Notes: generated by a model from the sequence alone, not told the origin. A DNA stretch of 64,000 nucleotides from Akebia trifoliata (GCA_017979445.1 JADQWC010000526.1:831479-895478); one strand, 5' to 3'. Shown: positions 34,501-47,346, numbered from the stretch's first letter. Made by a program: numbers and translations.

Positions 34501-37500
34501 ATGGGTTGGAGGCAAAAACCCTTGGATTCTATAAGAACCTGTATGGGGCCAGATCTGAAACCAACATTGGTGTCAATGAAGTTCAGTTGAAGAAGTTAGA
34601 TGTGCTCTCAACCAATGAGCTGCTCCTTCCAATGAGTGAAGAGGAAATCACTAGAGTTATGTTCTCCATCGATGGGGACAAAGCCCCAGGCCCGGATGGG
34701 TACACGGCTATATTCTTCCACAAGACATGGAATATCATCAAAAGTGATGTTATGACTGCTATACAATTCTATTTTCAAAAGGGAAAGTTGGTGAGATAAG
34801 TAAATGATACAATTTTAATCCTCATCCCAAAAATTGAAAGACTCACCACCGTAGATGAGTTCAGACCCATAGCTTGCTGCAACGTGTTGTACAAGTGTAT
34901 CTCGAAGATTCTAGTTTACAAGCTCAAAGGTACTCTGAAGAAGCTAGTTAGTCCATACCAATCAGCTTTCATCCAAGGTAGATCCATAAAAGATAACATA
35001 ATGCTATCCCATGAGCTTGTTAGAAACCTTCACAGAGATAGGGGGCCTCCCAGATGTGTGGCCAAAATGGACCTAAAGAAAGCATATGACTCAGTGGCAT
35101 GGGAGGCGATCATCTACTGTCTTGAAATGATGAAGTTCTCCGACAACTTCATTGCATGGATATGAGGATGCATGTCCACGCCTATGTACTCAGTAGCAAG
35201 GTAGAAGAAGAATCTGCCAGGGACATCCAATATCTCCCCTTACTTATTTGTTTTAGTAATGGAGTTGCTATCAGCCAAGCTTGAGGACCTTGCCAAAAAA
35301 GGAAACATAGAGTTGATGGAAATGTGCAAAGCCCTGAAATTAGTCACTTGATTTTTGCAAACGACCTCATGCTCTTCTTCAAAGGCACCCCCAAATCAGC
35401 AATAGCCATCAGGGAAGCTCTCAAGTGGTTTAGTAACACAATAGGGTTGGATATGAATTTACAAAAAAGTAGCTTCTATTATGCAGGTATAAGTACCAGA
35501 AACAGTTAAAATCAGCAATACATTGCAAATTGGTGAAGCCTCTTTTCCTATTAAGTATCTCGGATTGCCCCTCATTTCTTCAAGACTAAAGCTAGTTGAT
35601 TGTCAACCTCTTATTACCAAGATCACAAACAAGATAAAGACTTGGAAAGTGAGATTTCTATCCCTAGCTGGGCAGATGGAGCTTATCAAGTCGTTGATCA
35701 GCAACATGCATGCCTATTGTTCTAATGTGTTGATACTGCCCAAGAAAGTACTAAAAGGGGTCGAAAGTATTTGCGTGAGGTTCCTGTGGGCTAGTCCGAG
35801 AGTGAGCAAAAAGATGCACTGCATCAGTTGGAAGAAGATAATAAGAGACTGGGAAGAGGGATAACTGGGGTTCCGTGAGTTGGAGTTTCAAAATAAGGCG
35901 GGTATAGCTAGGCAAATATGGGATATCGCATCAAACAAGAAAAGCATTTGGATGGAGTGGATCAAGAAAAACATGATTAAAGGGAAAAATTTATGGACAA
36001 TGCCCATAAAACCCAACAATGCCTCATGGATGTAGAAGAAAATTCTTCAATTAAGGGAGACCATCCAAAACTGAATTGTGCATAGAATTAGTGATGACAA
36101 CGATACATTTATTTGGTAGGACCCATGGTTGGCTAGGGGGGTAATTCTAAACACTTTACAGCACAACCCTTATGATAACAACTTGCACAAAGAAGCTAAG
36201 GCAGTAGCTTGATCTTGAATGAGCGATAACACTTACCTTATCACCTTGTGGCCTCTCTGGGGAGGATGTGACAGCAGATCAGTGCCTTGGACTTCAGTTG
36301 CACTAAGAAAGACAATTATATGGACCCCTAACCCCAAAGGTGTGTTCACCATGAAGTCAGCCTATAAAAGTTAGGTGGCATAGCTTGGTGTGGTTCCCAA
36401 ACAACATTAAACGGCACAGTGCTACCTCTTGGCTATGTTTTAGTAAAGGGCTTAAAACCCAAGATAGGTTGAAGGAAAAAAAACATCATCCAAGCATCAA
36501 GCTGTTGTTTTTGCAAAAACTTGACGTAGGATGAGTGCAAGTTCTCATTTAAGCTATGGCATAAGATCTTAAAGAGATCATGTATTAGCCACTTGAACAG
36601 AGGCTGGAGAGAAGAAGTAAAATGGGGAAGCAACAACTTTAGAGGTAAATCTATGATAACCATCATGAAAAAAGCTTCCTATCAACGCTTTCATACACCA
36701 TTTGTGGGCTAAAAGATGCAAAAAACTAATATAGAACAGCTACAACCCTTTAGAGCTACTAGAGACCTTCATTGTTAGAGATGTCCAGATGAGATTCCAA
36801 AGTTTGCAACCAACGTCGAAGATAATGCCTACTCAAGGAACTTCATGGCCTTATGGAGCCTCTAGCCTACGTTTGAGGTTAGAACCTTTGTGATGTGCAA
36901 ATAGGACAAACCCTCAGAGGAATTCCTTGTTATAAATACAGATGGTTCCCTAAGAGGGGATGTTGGAGGATAATGAGTCATTATCAGATATAGTAATGAC
37001 ATTACAGTCAGTGACCTATCTGAGCATACACAAGGAAAGTCCATCATTTTCCACGAGCTTCAAGATTTTCTAAAGGGAATGATGAATATAGTAGTAGAAG
37101 AGAATATCCAGCACTTGCAAGTTAGATCAAATTCCAAGGTGACTATTGAGTGCATCAAGGGGAAGTACACTACTCCATGGAGGGAAGAGATGTTGGTTAA
37201 AGCCATAAGAGCTAGAGCTTCGCTTTTCCAACAAATTAATTTCAAGTTTTGCTTTAGAGAATGCAACCAAGCAACGGATTTTTTAGTTTTTTTCCTTTCC
37301 ACTACGGGAAGAATTTTCTTTGAGTATAGGAATCTCCCAAGTCGTCTTAGGGACATTGTATGTAAAGACGCCTCTGGGCATAGATATAACAGAATGTAGT
37401 TATTCTCTTTTTGGTTGGGGGTCGGCCTAACCCCCTTCTAATTTTCAAAAAAAAAAAAAATGCCATTTTTTGGATGTGGTCCGGGGCGTGAAATAAGAGC

Positions 37501-40500
37501 ATCTCCAAGCCAACAACCTCTACCCATACTCATAAATGAGGTTTTTTTTTTTTTTTTCCTTCGATACAATGGGTTGCATTATGATTATTTATGGGGTGGT
37601 TACTCTAACCATCCAACCATAAATAATCATAATTGCAGCCCATTATACCCATACCCATAAATGAGTTTTTTTTTTTTTTTTTGTACAATGGATTGCAATT
37701 ATGATTATTTATGGGGTGGTTACTCCAATCATAAATTCTTACCTATATTTTTTTATTCAAAAAATTGAAAATCTTGCCTTCAAAATTCAAAATTCTCTCC
37801 CGTCAAAGTTCAAATTGAAATAAATTTCCTTCAATTTGTTTGTGCCACCCAACAAACTTACCGTATTTTATGTTAATTTTTGACCAACGTTGCGTAAGAG
37901 AGGTTTTACTATGTTTGGTTCCTTCATTCTCCTTAATGTAATTACAAATATGATTCTAAAAGCAATCTTTATGTTGTTCGTTCCCTGGGATTTGATCTAT
38001 GCTCGTGTTGATCCATCTAGATACGACGACAATATCCTCGGCTCGGATGAGATTTTTAGCTCATTGTGCTTTTGTCGATGTCGATGTAATTTCATCGGGG
38101 GAATCACTTGCGAGGAGATTAGTTAATGATTCACCAATTTGATAATTTTTCTACAAAAGAGTGATTCATCAACATGTGGAAGAAACAAAACCCATTCAAG
38201 AATTCTAAGAAATGAGCCCACAAAAATAAAGAAATAAGAGAAAGACACTAAAAATATAAATAACAACAGGAAATTTCAAATTGAATAAAGAACAAAAAGG
38301 AATTTTAAAGCAACTGTTAGGCTTTCAATGAAGGAACCCAATGAGTTAAAAAACAAGTAAAAGTTGGTCTGCCAACATAAACTACATAATTAGGGTGAAG
38401 TAAGTAAATGTTGGGGTGTCAAATTCAATTAAAATTAAGGTGAAATAAGTGAATGTGGGGTGTGTGTGCGTGTGTCAATGAAGCAACCCAATCAATTAAA
38501 GCAGAGTAAAGCGTGAACTAAGTAAATGTTGAGGTTTCAATGAAACAACCCAATCGATTAAAATTGGGGTGAAATAAGAAAATGTTGGGGTGTTTCAATT
38601 AAAGCCCTCTTCTTCCTTCTTCGTCTTCTTCCCCAAGAAATGAAACCAAACAGAAAGAGAGAGAGAGACAGGCCTGAGAATCCGAATCCGTGGATTCTGG
38701 TCAGTGCGTTGGAGCTCAATGGAGACAAAAATGAGGATTTCAGAATTTTCGGGTTTTAATTTAAAGAGAAATGTCGTCAACAAGCAGAAACCTACTTTTC
38801 CTACACCAATGTTCGACAACCTACCCTAGGCAATGGTAAGAAATTCTTTCCCTCCAAAAAAAATGGGTAAGTTGAAAGGAGTACCAATTTTTGGTATCGA
38901 AACTGCCCAGACCCAATTTTTTTTTTTTTAAAAGGGTCCTGCGTTGGAGTGGTAAATTTTGGACTCCATTACCTATAATGGCAGTTGGGAGCTAAGGGTA
39001 CTACGTTGGAGTTGCTCAAACACTTTAACTGCTGATCATCTAAGTTGTAGACGTTTCTGTTTAGTTAATTATCACATCCTTTGTAAATCGAGTGCCATGT
39101 TGGTGGATCACATTCTTATTCATTTTAGTCTTGCTAGATCCATTTGGGCTAATTTCTTTTCCATCTTATGGGTCGAGTCGGTTCTTCAATATTGGATTCA
39201 AATTTCATTCAAATTGCAAAAGAGGATATTGTGTTATTTTTCTTTGGGTCTTTCTAGGATGGTCTCCTCGACCTTATCTAGATTGGAGCGATCATGTAGT
39301 TGTGTAGTTATTTGCACGGAATTTAGATTAAAAGCAAGATAATTAAATATGTCCTTTGGCGTTATAAGCAGGAAGACGAGTATACTCCTTTGGGGCTTCC
39401 CTCAATGTAACTGCTTGAGCTGCTTCTTTACTTTTGGTTAGAGGAAGAAAGAGACAAGTTTGGTGTTTGCTTGTTGAAGAGCACCTAAGGGAATGCATTC
39501 ACATGTTTGTATCTTTTTTATGTTCATAGTGATCGAACATTGTAATACCTCATAATCTCCCCAAACCTCTAATTGCTTTATGTTTGGGAGGCAGTTGGTC
39601 AGGGGCCATCTCTTGTTCAGTGTACAAATTCTGAGGGGAAACAGAGTTTTTTGGGGAAAATATGATAAACAAATTGCCTTCTCAAACTAAACACTTTTCA
39701 AAATGCAAGGGAACTTGGTACAAGAAGGCAATCACTGACAGTAAGCAATTGGTCACCTCAATGAAGGCCTAATGTTGTCTCAATCCTAGAACATGGTGTG
39801 TCCTCTGCCATAAGGATGGGGACCAATTGAGGCATGCCATACTTTACTGTGACATTGGCTCCATAGGGGGAAACAGAGTATGGAGAGGTCAGGTAAGAAA
39901 CAACTGTTTGAGCTACTGAAACCATGTATCTGTCGGTCTATCCTGCTTGTGTGGGGGGTGAGTGAGTTTGGCACTTTCTCATCAGTATGGGACATTGACA
40001 TGCGTATGTGTCCTTGGTACATTGTGTTTTTCACAGTTAACTGCTTTGTCATTCCTATTATTGCAAGTCCATAATGGTTTGCTATTTGTAAGATTTTATC
40101 TTCTTGTGGACTTCGGTTTTCATGCAAACTCTTTGTTTTCCTTGTGACTTAATTCTGAAATATATTTTGTAGGCAGGCATATATGGTTACACAGCTTATT
40201 CAGCTACTAAATTTGGCCTTCGTGGGTTGGGGGAGGCATTGCAGCAGGAGGTTATATCAGAAAACATACACGTGTCACTTATATTCCCTCCGGACACTGA
40301 AACCCCTGGTTTAGTGGAAGGTTTGAAATTTGACATCAAGAATCTTTTCTCATTATTTGCAATAAAATTTTTGTTATTAGAATACTTTTCAATGACTTTT
40401 GATTAGAATTCATCAGTGAATACAAGAGTTCATATGTTGGAAATTCAATTGAGTCATATCTTGTGCATAACCCTTAGAAAACAAATGGGAATAATTCTAA

Positions 40501-42012
40501 AGAGGTGTCACAACCAAGATTCATGTCTGGGAATTCTATACAAACAAGTTCAAAAAACTTAAAGAAGCATATATCGGATGGCTACTACAAGGAGTAACAC
40601 ATGGGTAATAAATATTGCTCAAAAAACTAGAAGTCACAGATTTAACAGCTTAAAGAAATAACCAAGTATGAGTCTTGAGGAAAAATATTGTAGATCTAGT
40701 GAAAATTGACCAAAAACTTATAAATAATGTGAAAAAAAGAACTAAGAATAGAAATAGAATGGGGAAGGAAAAGAAGGAGAAACATAGATCTAGCTCTATA
40801 ATGGAAACAATAACTGTGCAGTCTTGTTGTGGCCTTTTGTGCCTCCTGATAGAGGTGTCTCACTGACCTACATTGATGAAACATTATGAATAACAAAATC
40901 TCTTACACACTTTTGGTGTACTTGTTTCCCTCCATCACAAATCCTTGAACTATGCGATGGAGGCAAGCTTTGTGGAGCTATAGATGACAATTAAGCTGTT
41001 AAAATTACAACTACAAAAAGATTCACATGAAGCTAAGAAAGGCAGTAAGGAATCAAACAATAGAAGTAAGGAGAAAAACCTTCCCACAAGAGAAACAATT
41101 TAAATAGTTTTTCGCCAAACTAACAACTATAATATGTTCCCGATAGTCTCTCTCTCTTTCTCTCCAATGTATTTTACTTTTCCCCTATGAACTACAGCCA
41201 TTGAACTTAATATAAATAAATAAAAAATTATTTGGAATGAAACGTTTTTGTACAAAGATGTTGATGTGGCAAAAATAGTGGGTCCATTTGGGTCCACTAC
41301 CTCAACTTACATAAAAGGGTCCCTGTGGCTCCTGAAAAAAAGATCAAGCATGTAGAACAAGAAACTCTGTTCCCAAGTATATAATGTCACTAAATTCAAA
41401 CTATATCATACAATGATCAAGACTGTAAAATTTATTTGTTGTACAATTAAATGCAAGGTAAGTTGGCAAGTTTTTGAATTGGATATATGGTCATCTGACC
41501 TTCTTCAGATGCCACCAGAGATGAATTTGCACCATTCACTTGCAGGAACTTCACATGTTGTTAGCCCTACAATTTCAATTGATACTTGATTGGGTTTTTA
41601 CTAACACGTGCTTACATATGGCAGAAAATAAGAGAAGACCAGAGCTTACCAGAATCATTGCAGCCTCTGCTGGTGCAATGAAGGCCGATGATGTTGCCAA
41701 AAGAACTCTAAATGGCATAAAATCCGGAAGCTTTAACATCCCCTGCAATTTTTTGGGTCTCCTGCTTTCTATTAATTCTGCTGGTTTTCCCCCCAGAGAT
41801 CACCCTCGATGGCATTTGTTGAGGTTGTTGCTGCTGGGTTTTTGCGAGTTGTAGCTCTAGGCTTCCAGTGGAAGTTTTATGGAAGTATTGCACGGTGGAG
41901 TGCACAAAAGAATAGTAAGTGTCTTTAGGAAAAAAAAAAAAACTCTAATAAATGACCCTATTTTGTTCTTTTTTTGCTGCTCAAAACCAATTTTGTGATT
42001 GTAGACACCTAA
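31578..42012 (+). CDS. TSC10: 3-ketodihydrosphingosine reductase (short-chain dehydrogenase), frameshifted in exon 3
   Basis: Exons: 31578-32108, 40173-40320, 41625-41914, and a tiny last exon 42005-42012 (if the A|GTAAGT donor is not used, the frame stops at 41928 instead). Expected length about 325 residues, the family's usual size. It reduces 3-ketosphinganine with NADPH, the second step of sphingoid base synthesis, at the ER membrane. Seen: N-terminal TM helix (about 6-26), TGGSSGIG cofactor motif (43-50), ICNQGVF (the NNAG equivalent), Ser in MSSQAGQ, and catalytic Tyr186/Lys190 in YSATK. The C-terminal part VKASS-type block reads KADDVAKRTLNGIKSGSF. A run of six C at 41789-41794 is one base short of what the family's PPQRS...MAFVEV reading needs; as given, the frame ends 22 codons later and loses the last membrane-associated segment. 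Intron 1 (8,064 bp) is swollen by a hAT-like element and a LINE. Confidence 0.88.
32451..33261. mobile_element. hAT-like non-autonomous element, 811 bp, perfect 8-bp target duplication
   Basis: Ends TAGGGGTGCAAC and GTTGCACCCCTA are a perfect 12-bp inverted repeat. CAAGGCAC flanks it on both sides (32443-32450 and 33262-33269), the hAT signature length. About 100-150 bp inside each end are many copies of GGTTCGG / CCGAACC, a possible transposase-binding array. The middle is a (GA)n and GGTGGCAG-rich low-complexity stretch. No transposase. In intron 1 of the reductase. Confidence 0.92.
33290..37460 (+). mobile_element. L1-type LINE with RNase H domain, degenerate
   Basis: Flanked by a perfect 11-bp target duplication TGCCATTTTTT (33279-33289, 37461-37471) and ending in a poly-A run (37447-37460). 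ORF2 order: endonuclease from 33320 (AAWNIRGMNDP); RT with KAPGPDGYTAIFF (34681), SAFIQGRSIKDNI (34962), MDLKKAYDSVAW (35068); the catalytic motif reads FANDLMLF (35357) instead of FADD; zinc-finger-type region; RNase H start INTDGSLRG (36932) and its end VRSNSKVTIECIKG (37114). Many in-frame stops, several at sites where Trp is expected. It starts at the endonuclease, so ORF1 and the 5' end are missing. Sense orientation in intron 1 of the reductase, just 28 bases right of the hAT-like element. Confidence 0.93.
37497..39017. mobile_element. possible TIR element
   Basis: GAGCATCTCCAAGCC at the left and CGTTGGAGTTGCTC at the right are imperfect inverses of a type common at ends of plant DNA elements. 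Inside are two copies of ACCCATACyCATAAATGAG followed by T-runs and the block TGATTATTTATGGGGTGGTT. No coding frame or target duplication could be shown. Confidence 0.35.
39040..39342 (+). mobile_element. LINE remnant (zinc-finger region of ORF2)
   Basis: A frame reading ILCKSSAMLVDHILIHFSLA then RSIWANFFSILWV matches the pattern of the zf-RVT segment of plant LINEs (Cys-x-x, VDHLFIHC, RxIW). The Cys after HF/IH is lost. Short, old and without poly-A tail. In intron 1 of the reductase. Confidence 0.6.
39343..40172. other. rest of reductase intron 1
   Basis: No element ends or coding frame recognised; the acceptor TATTTTGTAG closes the intron at 40172. Confidence 0.4.
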
Positions 42013-42333
42013 AGCGGCAGAGGCATGTAATGGATGCACACTTTTGGATGACCTTAGAAGACGTCAAAAAGCCACGCGTGGACTTCAATGCATCAGTGAT
42101 GGGGGTACTGATGCACCACCCTCTTTTTTTTTTTTGGCATCTTTGTATGAGCTGTTGAATTCATAATTGTAACTGAATTTTTTGTTCGAAGGATTGTTTG
42201 TGTACTTAATTGAATTAGGGAATTAAAACTTTCCCACAGATCGACTTTTTCTAGGTTTCTCATTGCAAGATCAAGCTCCCCAAATCTTTGTTGTTGTTAG
42301 GCCGAAACAGCCAAATATGCTACGATATATATA

Positions 42334-42515
42334 GTGTTCTGCTGACAATCTTAGGATAATAAAACACTGACAAATTTTTTGCCCTATGTGACTTAAAAAG
42401 TTTTGGATTGAGTTGATTTTTTGAGGATGGTCTGTATGGTGAGGAGATCATCCTCACCAAAAATCAGCCAAATCTGAAATTTCTAACCCCATCGAAATTA
42501 TTTTACAATTGTGAC
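42334..42515. mobile_element. MITE family A, one-armed copy
   Basis: Starts GTTCTGCTGACAATCTTAGG after a TA run and carries GATTGAGTTGATTTTTTGAG and GGAGATCATCCTCACCAAAA. The other arm is missing. Confidence 0.65.
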
Positions 42516-42670
42516 ATGATCTTCCCTTGTTTGTTGCACACAAGCATCAACCAATCTGACCTAGTCTTACCATAGAATGTGATGGCATCGGATGGTACCA
42601 TGAATGAATGGCGCATATACGATTACTTTGCAGTTAATATCACTTGGATTATCTCCTTTATTAAAAGAAT

Positions 42671-42837
42671 AATGATGAATGCACACAACTGATGTGGCAA
42701 TGGCATAGAACCATAGATTTTTTCCTTGTGTATCCTGAAGAAAAAGATCTATGGTTTTGTGCACTTACCATGTCAGCCACATACAGACCACGTATGTTTT
42801 ACCGTGTGCATTTATCATGACTGTTATTAAAAACCAT
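42671..42837. mobile_element. hairpin MITE, family C
   Basis: Left AATGATGAATGCACACAACT, right GTGTGCATTTATCATGACTG. The core pairs CATAGAACCATAGATTTTTT with AAAGATCTATGGTTTTGTGC. Folds into one long hairpin. It sits between the reductase and MATE genes, which converge here. Confidence 0.78.
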
Positions 42838-43241
42838 TGAGATCAAATGATTGTAAACCCATTATATATGGCATTCTATTGGAACATTGGGAAATTTCTC
42901 TAAAGTAGACTCAAAGGAGATCATAAATACAATGGTATGTATTTACTTCATTCCATTTCAGTTGGTAAAATAAAATACTCAAACTAATAAAATGAGCATC
43001 GAAGTATCTTTGGCAAGTGTCCCGACAAGTAAAAGCTTTTAACATCAGAGAAGAAGGCCTGAAGACGTGTAAACCATGGCATAAATCTGGAGGGCACGAG
43101 GATTCCCTAAAATCCCTCCAATAAGGTGGACATCTGTGTCTGTGCAATTCAAATAAATATATTTCTCGTTGTAATCTCTATCATAACTTTATTTACCAAA
43201 CAGTGGGATGTTGTTTACATCTCTTTTGTCGAACTTGGCGT

Positions 43242-46200
43242 TTACACTACCGCTGAATTTTCTTCATCGTTCACAGAAAGCTCCATAGTCGACCACTTTG
43301 TACGTAATGTAATCACGAGGAGGGTGAAAGCCTGACAGAAGAGACCACAAATCAAACCAATCCACAATCCCTGCGACAAACAACCCCAATCCAAACTCGT
43401 CAAGAGTCGCTCTTCCCACTTATAAGGATACTTCATTTTCTAAGAATTTGTTGTGGAACCCACATGTCATACAAAGTGAAATAGATAAACACTTGAGATA
43501 TCTCACCTTTGCATAGAGTTGCAGCTTAAAACCGAGGAAAATTGCTGTTGGCATCCCGATAACATAGAAGGCTGCCAAGTTGGTCCATGCCGTCAAATGT
43601 TGCCAACCACATCCTCTGGACACCCCTACAAAAATCAAAATCGCAATCATCTACAACGATTGATGGACCTAAACAATCTACCATTATTCAAAGTTTACAT
43701 GAGTCTCACCTGATAAAACACCTTGCGCGGAATCAAGCAATATGGAGATGGCAAGCAGGGGAGTCATTGCAGCAAAATCCTTCTTTATTACAGAGCTGTC
43801 ACTGAAGAAGCTAGCCCAGATATTATGACCAAAAAGGAGAGAGAGAACAACTGTAAGTGCAAGAATGATGGCAAGTTTTAGTGTCACCATAACAGCGTTC
43901 TTAGCTTGATCAGCGTGCCCTGCTCCCAACTCATTCGACACTCGTGTGCTGTCTTAGTAAGTCACCATTTAGTTTTGAAGAATGCAATGAAGACAATCTT
44001 AATGGACATCAAAACCCAAATAAAACCACATAACAAGCTATGAAGGATAAAAGATTACATAACACAACAAATTCCAGCCCGGGATTTCTCCTATACCTCC
44101 TTAAGACCTCCCGAACCCTGAAACCTTCGTTTCCCAGTTTGATTTCAAGTTACATAGCATATATAAAATTGAAACCCAATCCCAAAACTGCCCCAGATAT
44201 TGATTTGAAATTTTGAACACTTATGCTTGGTATAAAGTGTCAAACTTTCCTACATCCCTGGTGATCTTTCACCGACTAGATTCAAGAAATCTTTCACAAA
44301 ACATTTAACATAAAATGAAGATTAAGAAATTTGAGTTACCAATCTCAAAAACTCAAAACGTACCTCACAGCAGCGCTGAAACCGTAAGTAACCATGAATG
44401 TGACATTTTCTGTAGTCACACTAGAGAAATAATCCATAAATCAGATTAGGCTTAAGAACTTAGTACATCCAAGTTTATAACAGTTAGGAATCAGAAATGG
44501 TATGAGAGAGTGAAGAAATCATACCACATTGCTATAAGTGAAGTGCTGGTTTCGGAGTTCGGCATCAATCCTGCCAACAACACTAGAAGTTCAAAAGCCC
44601 AATACTCCAAACTGTATTTCAATCCAAAAAATCAAAGAAACTAAAATTTATAAGACCATCTAAAGGTACAAATTCGAAAAAATTAATTTTCTTTCCAGAA
44701 ATCTGGTAGGACTTAGAGAACTCAATTGAATTCAGTTTTCCTTTGAAGTTACGCATCACTTACCACACCATCACTGCAGACGGAATAGCCAATTTCATGT
44801 TTGGAAGTACATATCGAAAGGATTCCATCGAAAGACCTCCCCATGTACACTTGAATTTTTCCGAATAGTTCACATAGAACACTAACATAGCAAGCGATAT
44901 CCATAATGACACCGAAGATGACAATGCCGCTCCCTTGAATCCAAGAGCCGTACGGTGAACCAATATATAGGTGATACCAATATTAATAACAAGTGGGATC
45001 AATGAGCATAGGACAAGAGGTATCACAGTAGATTGTGTTTGGAGAAACCTAAGGATGCATTGGAGGAACCCAAATGCAAAGAGTCCTGGAATAAGATACT
45101 TCATATAGAGAGCAGACATTTTAGCAACTTGAGGTTCTTGATGAAGTAAAATCAATACGGGTTCTGTATATAACCATAAAATGGATACAAGGGTGGAGAA
45201 GACAAATGCGGTGATGATCGATGATTGTAGGTAAATTCCTAACATCCTATATAACTTCGCACCATATCCTTGCCCGCAAAGAGTCTCAAGTGCTCCGCTT
45301 AGACCAATCTGACACGTGTGAAAAAAAAAAGAATAAATTGAAGAGATAATTTGTTGCACCACTTTGAAGATCTGTTGTACTACAAGTTAATATTTTTACA
45401 GGCGTGCCACTGTATTGGAATTTTCAAAGGTTCTCACGTTGATACCTTTGAACACCTTCCCAACATTGCCATTATAGAAGCTAGAAAGTTGATGATTTGG
45501 GATTCTTCCTAATAATTGAACCTCAGTTTCAAATTGTTAATTAAGGAATTGGTTTCAAAAAACTATAGATTCGATAGTATAATATAGATGATAACATTGA
45601 AACCGATGAATAAAAAGACTCAGAGAGATGTTATTAGAAATAAGAATATTCAAGAAAATCGAGTAGGAGATAGAGCAAAACCACAAATTGAAGTATAAAA
45701 TCAACAAAAACACAAAAAACAATCACACAGAACACAAGACATACGTGGTTCAGTCAGAATTGACTTACATCCACTGGTGAAAGCGGCAGTTTCACTATAT
45801 TAATCAATCGAAGAACAAAGTTACAATCTTCCTCTTTCTCCTGTGTCTCTCCAACTATGCAGTTACTTTCTCTTTCTCTAGGGCAACATGAAAATAAGAA
45901 AAAGTATATATAAATGACTCCTAGGGGTAAAATTGACAACGACCTCTAATAGAATTGACAATTTTCTTGTCTGTTTGCAACATAGTCCGAAGTCACCAAT
46001 CAGGAATAGAAAACATAACTCAACAAGATAAAATAAAGTAATTTAATTAAGATGGTTTGTCCCAATGTTACCCATTTCACTCAATTTGAATTTGGGGTTG
46101 CACACGGTTCACCACTCTAGAATGAATCTGGTTCATAGGGGTAGATAGAGATAATTCGCTTCTTGGTTCATTAGTTCAATTCACTAGCTTGGTTTTCGCT

Positions 46201-47323
46201 TGTGCATGGATATAATTTAAGCATGCAAGTTAAGTACAACTATAAATAATGTTAAAGAAATTCTTAAAGAGTTAAATACAAAATCATTCTAGATTTGTAT
46301 CTTTCACTATTTGATTCACCAAATCCAATAACAAAATTTAGCGAATTGGAATGATTGGGGATCACAAATTGGTTATTACAGATTCACTTCAAACCACGAA
46401 TTAGCAGTGAGTGTTGAGAAAAAGAGGAATAATCGAACCAAGAAACGAATCGAAACAAAAACGCAAATCACACACAGAAACACAGAATTTTACGTGGTTC
46501 CCTCAAGATTAAGGTATGACCAAGGATCACACCAATTACACTATGAAGAGAAAACTCACAGTTACAGATTACGCCCTTTCACCAAAAACGAGAAATATAA
46601 ATACCTGAGAAACCTAACTAGGGTTTTACATAATAATAGTAAAATTACAAAAATACCCTTGTTGACAGTACTATCAGGCTCCACAATCCACAAACCACAA
46701 CAGTGAGAAGGAACAACAATATCAAATTAACAAGCTAGTCTCACAATCTAAAAAGACAAGAAAGATTGTTTTAAAAATTACATAAATGAATAAAGCTAGT
46801 AAGAAAATATAGGAAAACACATAGTCCATCTAATTCACAGTTGATCCTTAATTAGAGGGTTTAGCAATTTGAATTCCTACAAAGTACAAACAAGCAAAAA
46901 AAGTGTATTCAGTGGAACAAAGGTCAATCAACCTTGATACACCCCACACCATATACCCTACACATGTCCCACCAACTAACTAATCAAGACCAATCAATTG
47001 GTCAACATGGATTTATTAAGAAAAGATGGATGATTGATTTTTACCATGAGAGCATAACCAGTGACAGTAGCCCAAGAATTGGCAAGAGTAGAGGAAGCTA
47101 GTTGAAGCTGACCAAGATGGCCAGCAAACATGACAGAGATCAAAGTGATAGAGTAATAAGAGACGTTGGTTATGATCATGGGGATGGAGAACAAAACTTG
47201 CTTCTTTGCCTCCTCTATGTCCACCACCTTCGTCCACCACCCTTCCTTCTCTTCTTCTTCTTCTTCATGATGAGACTCTAAAAATGGTTTTCTATCATTA
47301 GTGCTTCCTGAACCCATCTCCAA
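43242..47323 (-). CDS. MATE/DETOXIFICATION efflux carrier
   Basis: Seven exons on the minus strand: 47323-47045, 45308-44764, 44611-44525, 44420-44364, 43948-43710, 43625-43507, 43370-43242. Lengths sum to 1,455 bases, giving 484 residues with no stop or frameshift. MATE carriers export organic compounds (flavonoids, alkaloids, xenobiotics) in exchange for H+ or Na+ at the plasma membrane or tonoplast. Seen: an acidic cytosolic N-terminus ([11 protein letters not shown]), about twelve hydrophobic segments, [20 protein letters not shown] in TM1-2, [71 protein letters not shown]. These are the diagnostic blocks of the plant DTX family; closeness to the DTX14/16 group is my impression only. The substrate cannot be deduced. 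Intron 1 (1.7 kb) holds two repeat segments. Confidence 0.95.
45690..45960. repeat. possible LTR fragment in MATE intron 1 (a)
   Basis: Contains CACAAGACATACGTGGTTCAG followed by a stretch ending in a CT-rich tract and TATATAAATGACTCC. The ACGTGGTTC word within an A/C-rich then structured segment recurs at 46487. Such blocks occur in plant LTR and TRIM elements, but no primer-binding site, coding region or target duplication is seen. Confidence 0.35.
46390..46705. repeat. possible LTR fragment in MATE intron 1 (b)
   Basis: Same opening as the 45690 segment (CACACACAGAAACACAGAAT then TTTTACGTGGTTCCCTCAAG). The 99-residue frame across it (46407-46706) has no conserved feature and is taken as incidental. 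Confidence 0.35.
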
Positions 47324-47346
47324 ACGAGCCCCAGTTAATCACCGCC

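Noticed and set aside
41709..41799. Possible short intron explaining the reductase frameshift (GTCTCC...CCAG)
   Set aside because: It would be about 50 bases, below usual plant intron size, would remove a conserved hydrophobic block and would not restore the RSPSMAF frame.
46407..46706. 99-residue plus-strand frame in MATE intron 1
   Set aside because: Basic low-complexity composition, inside a repeat segment, no known domain.
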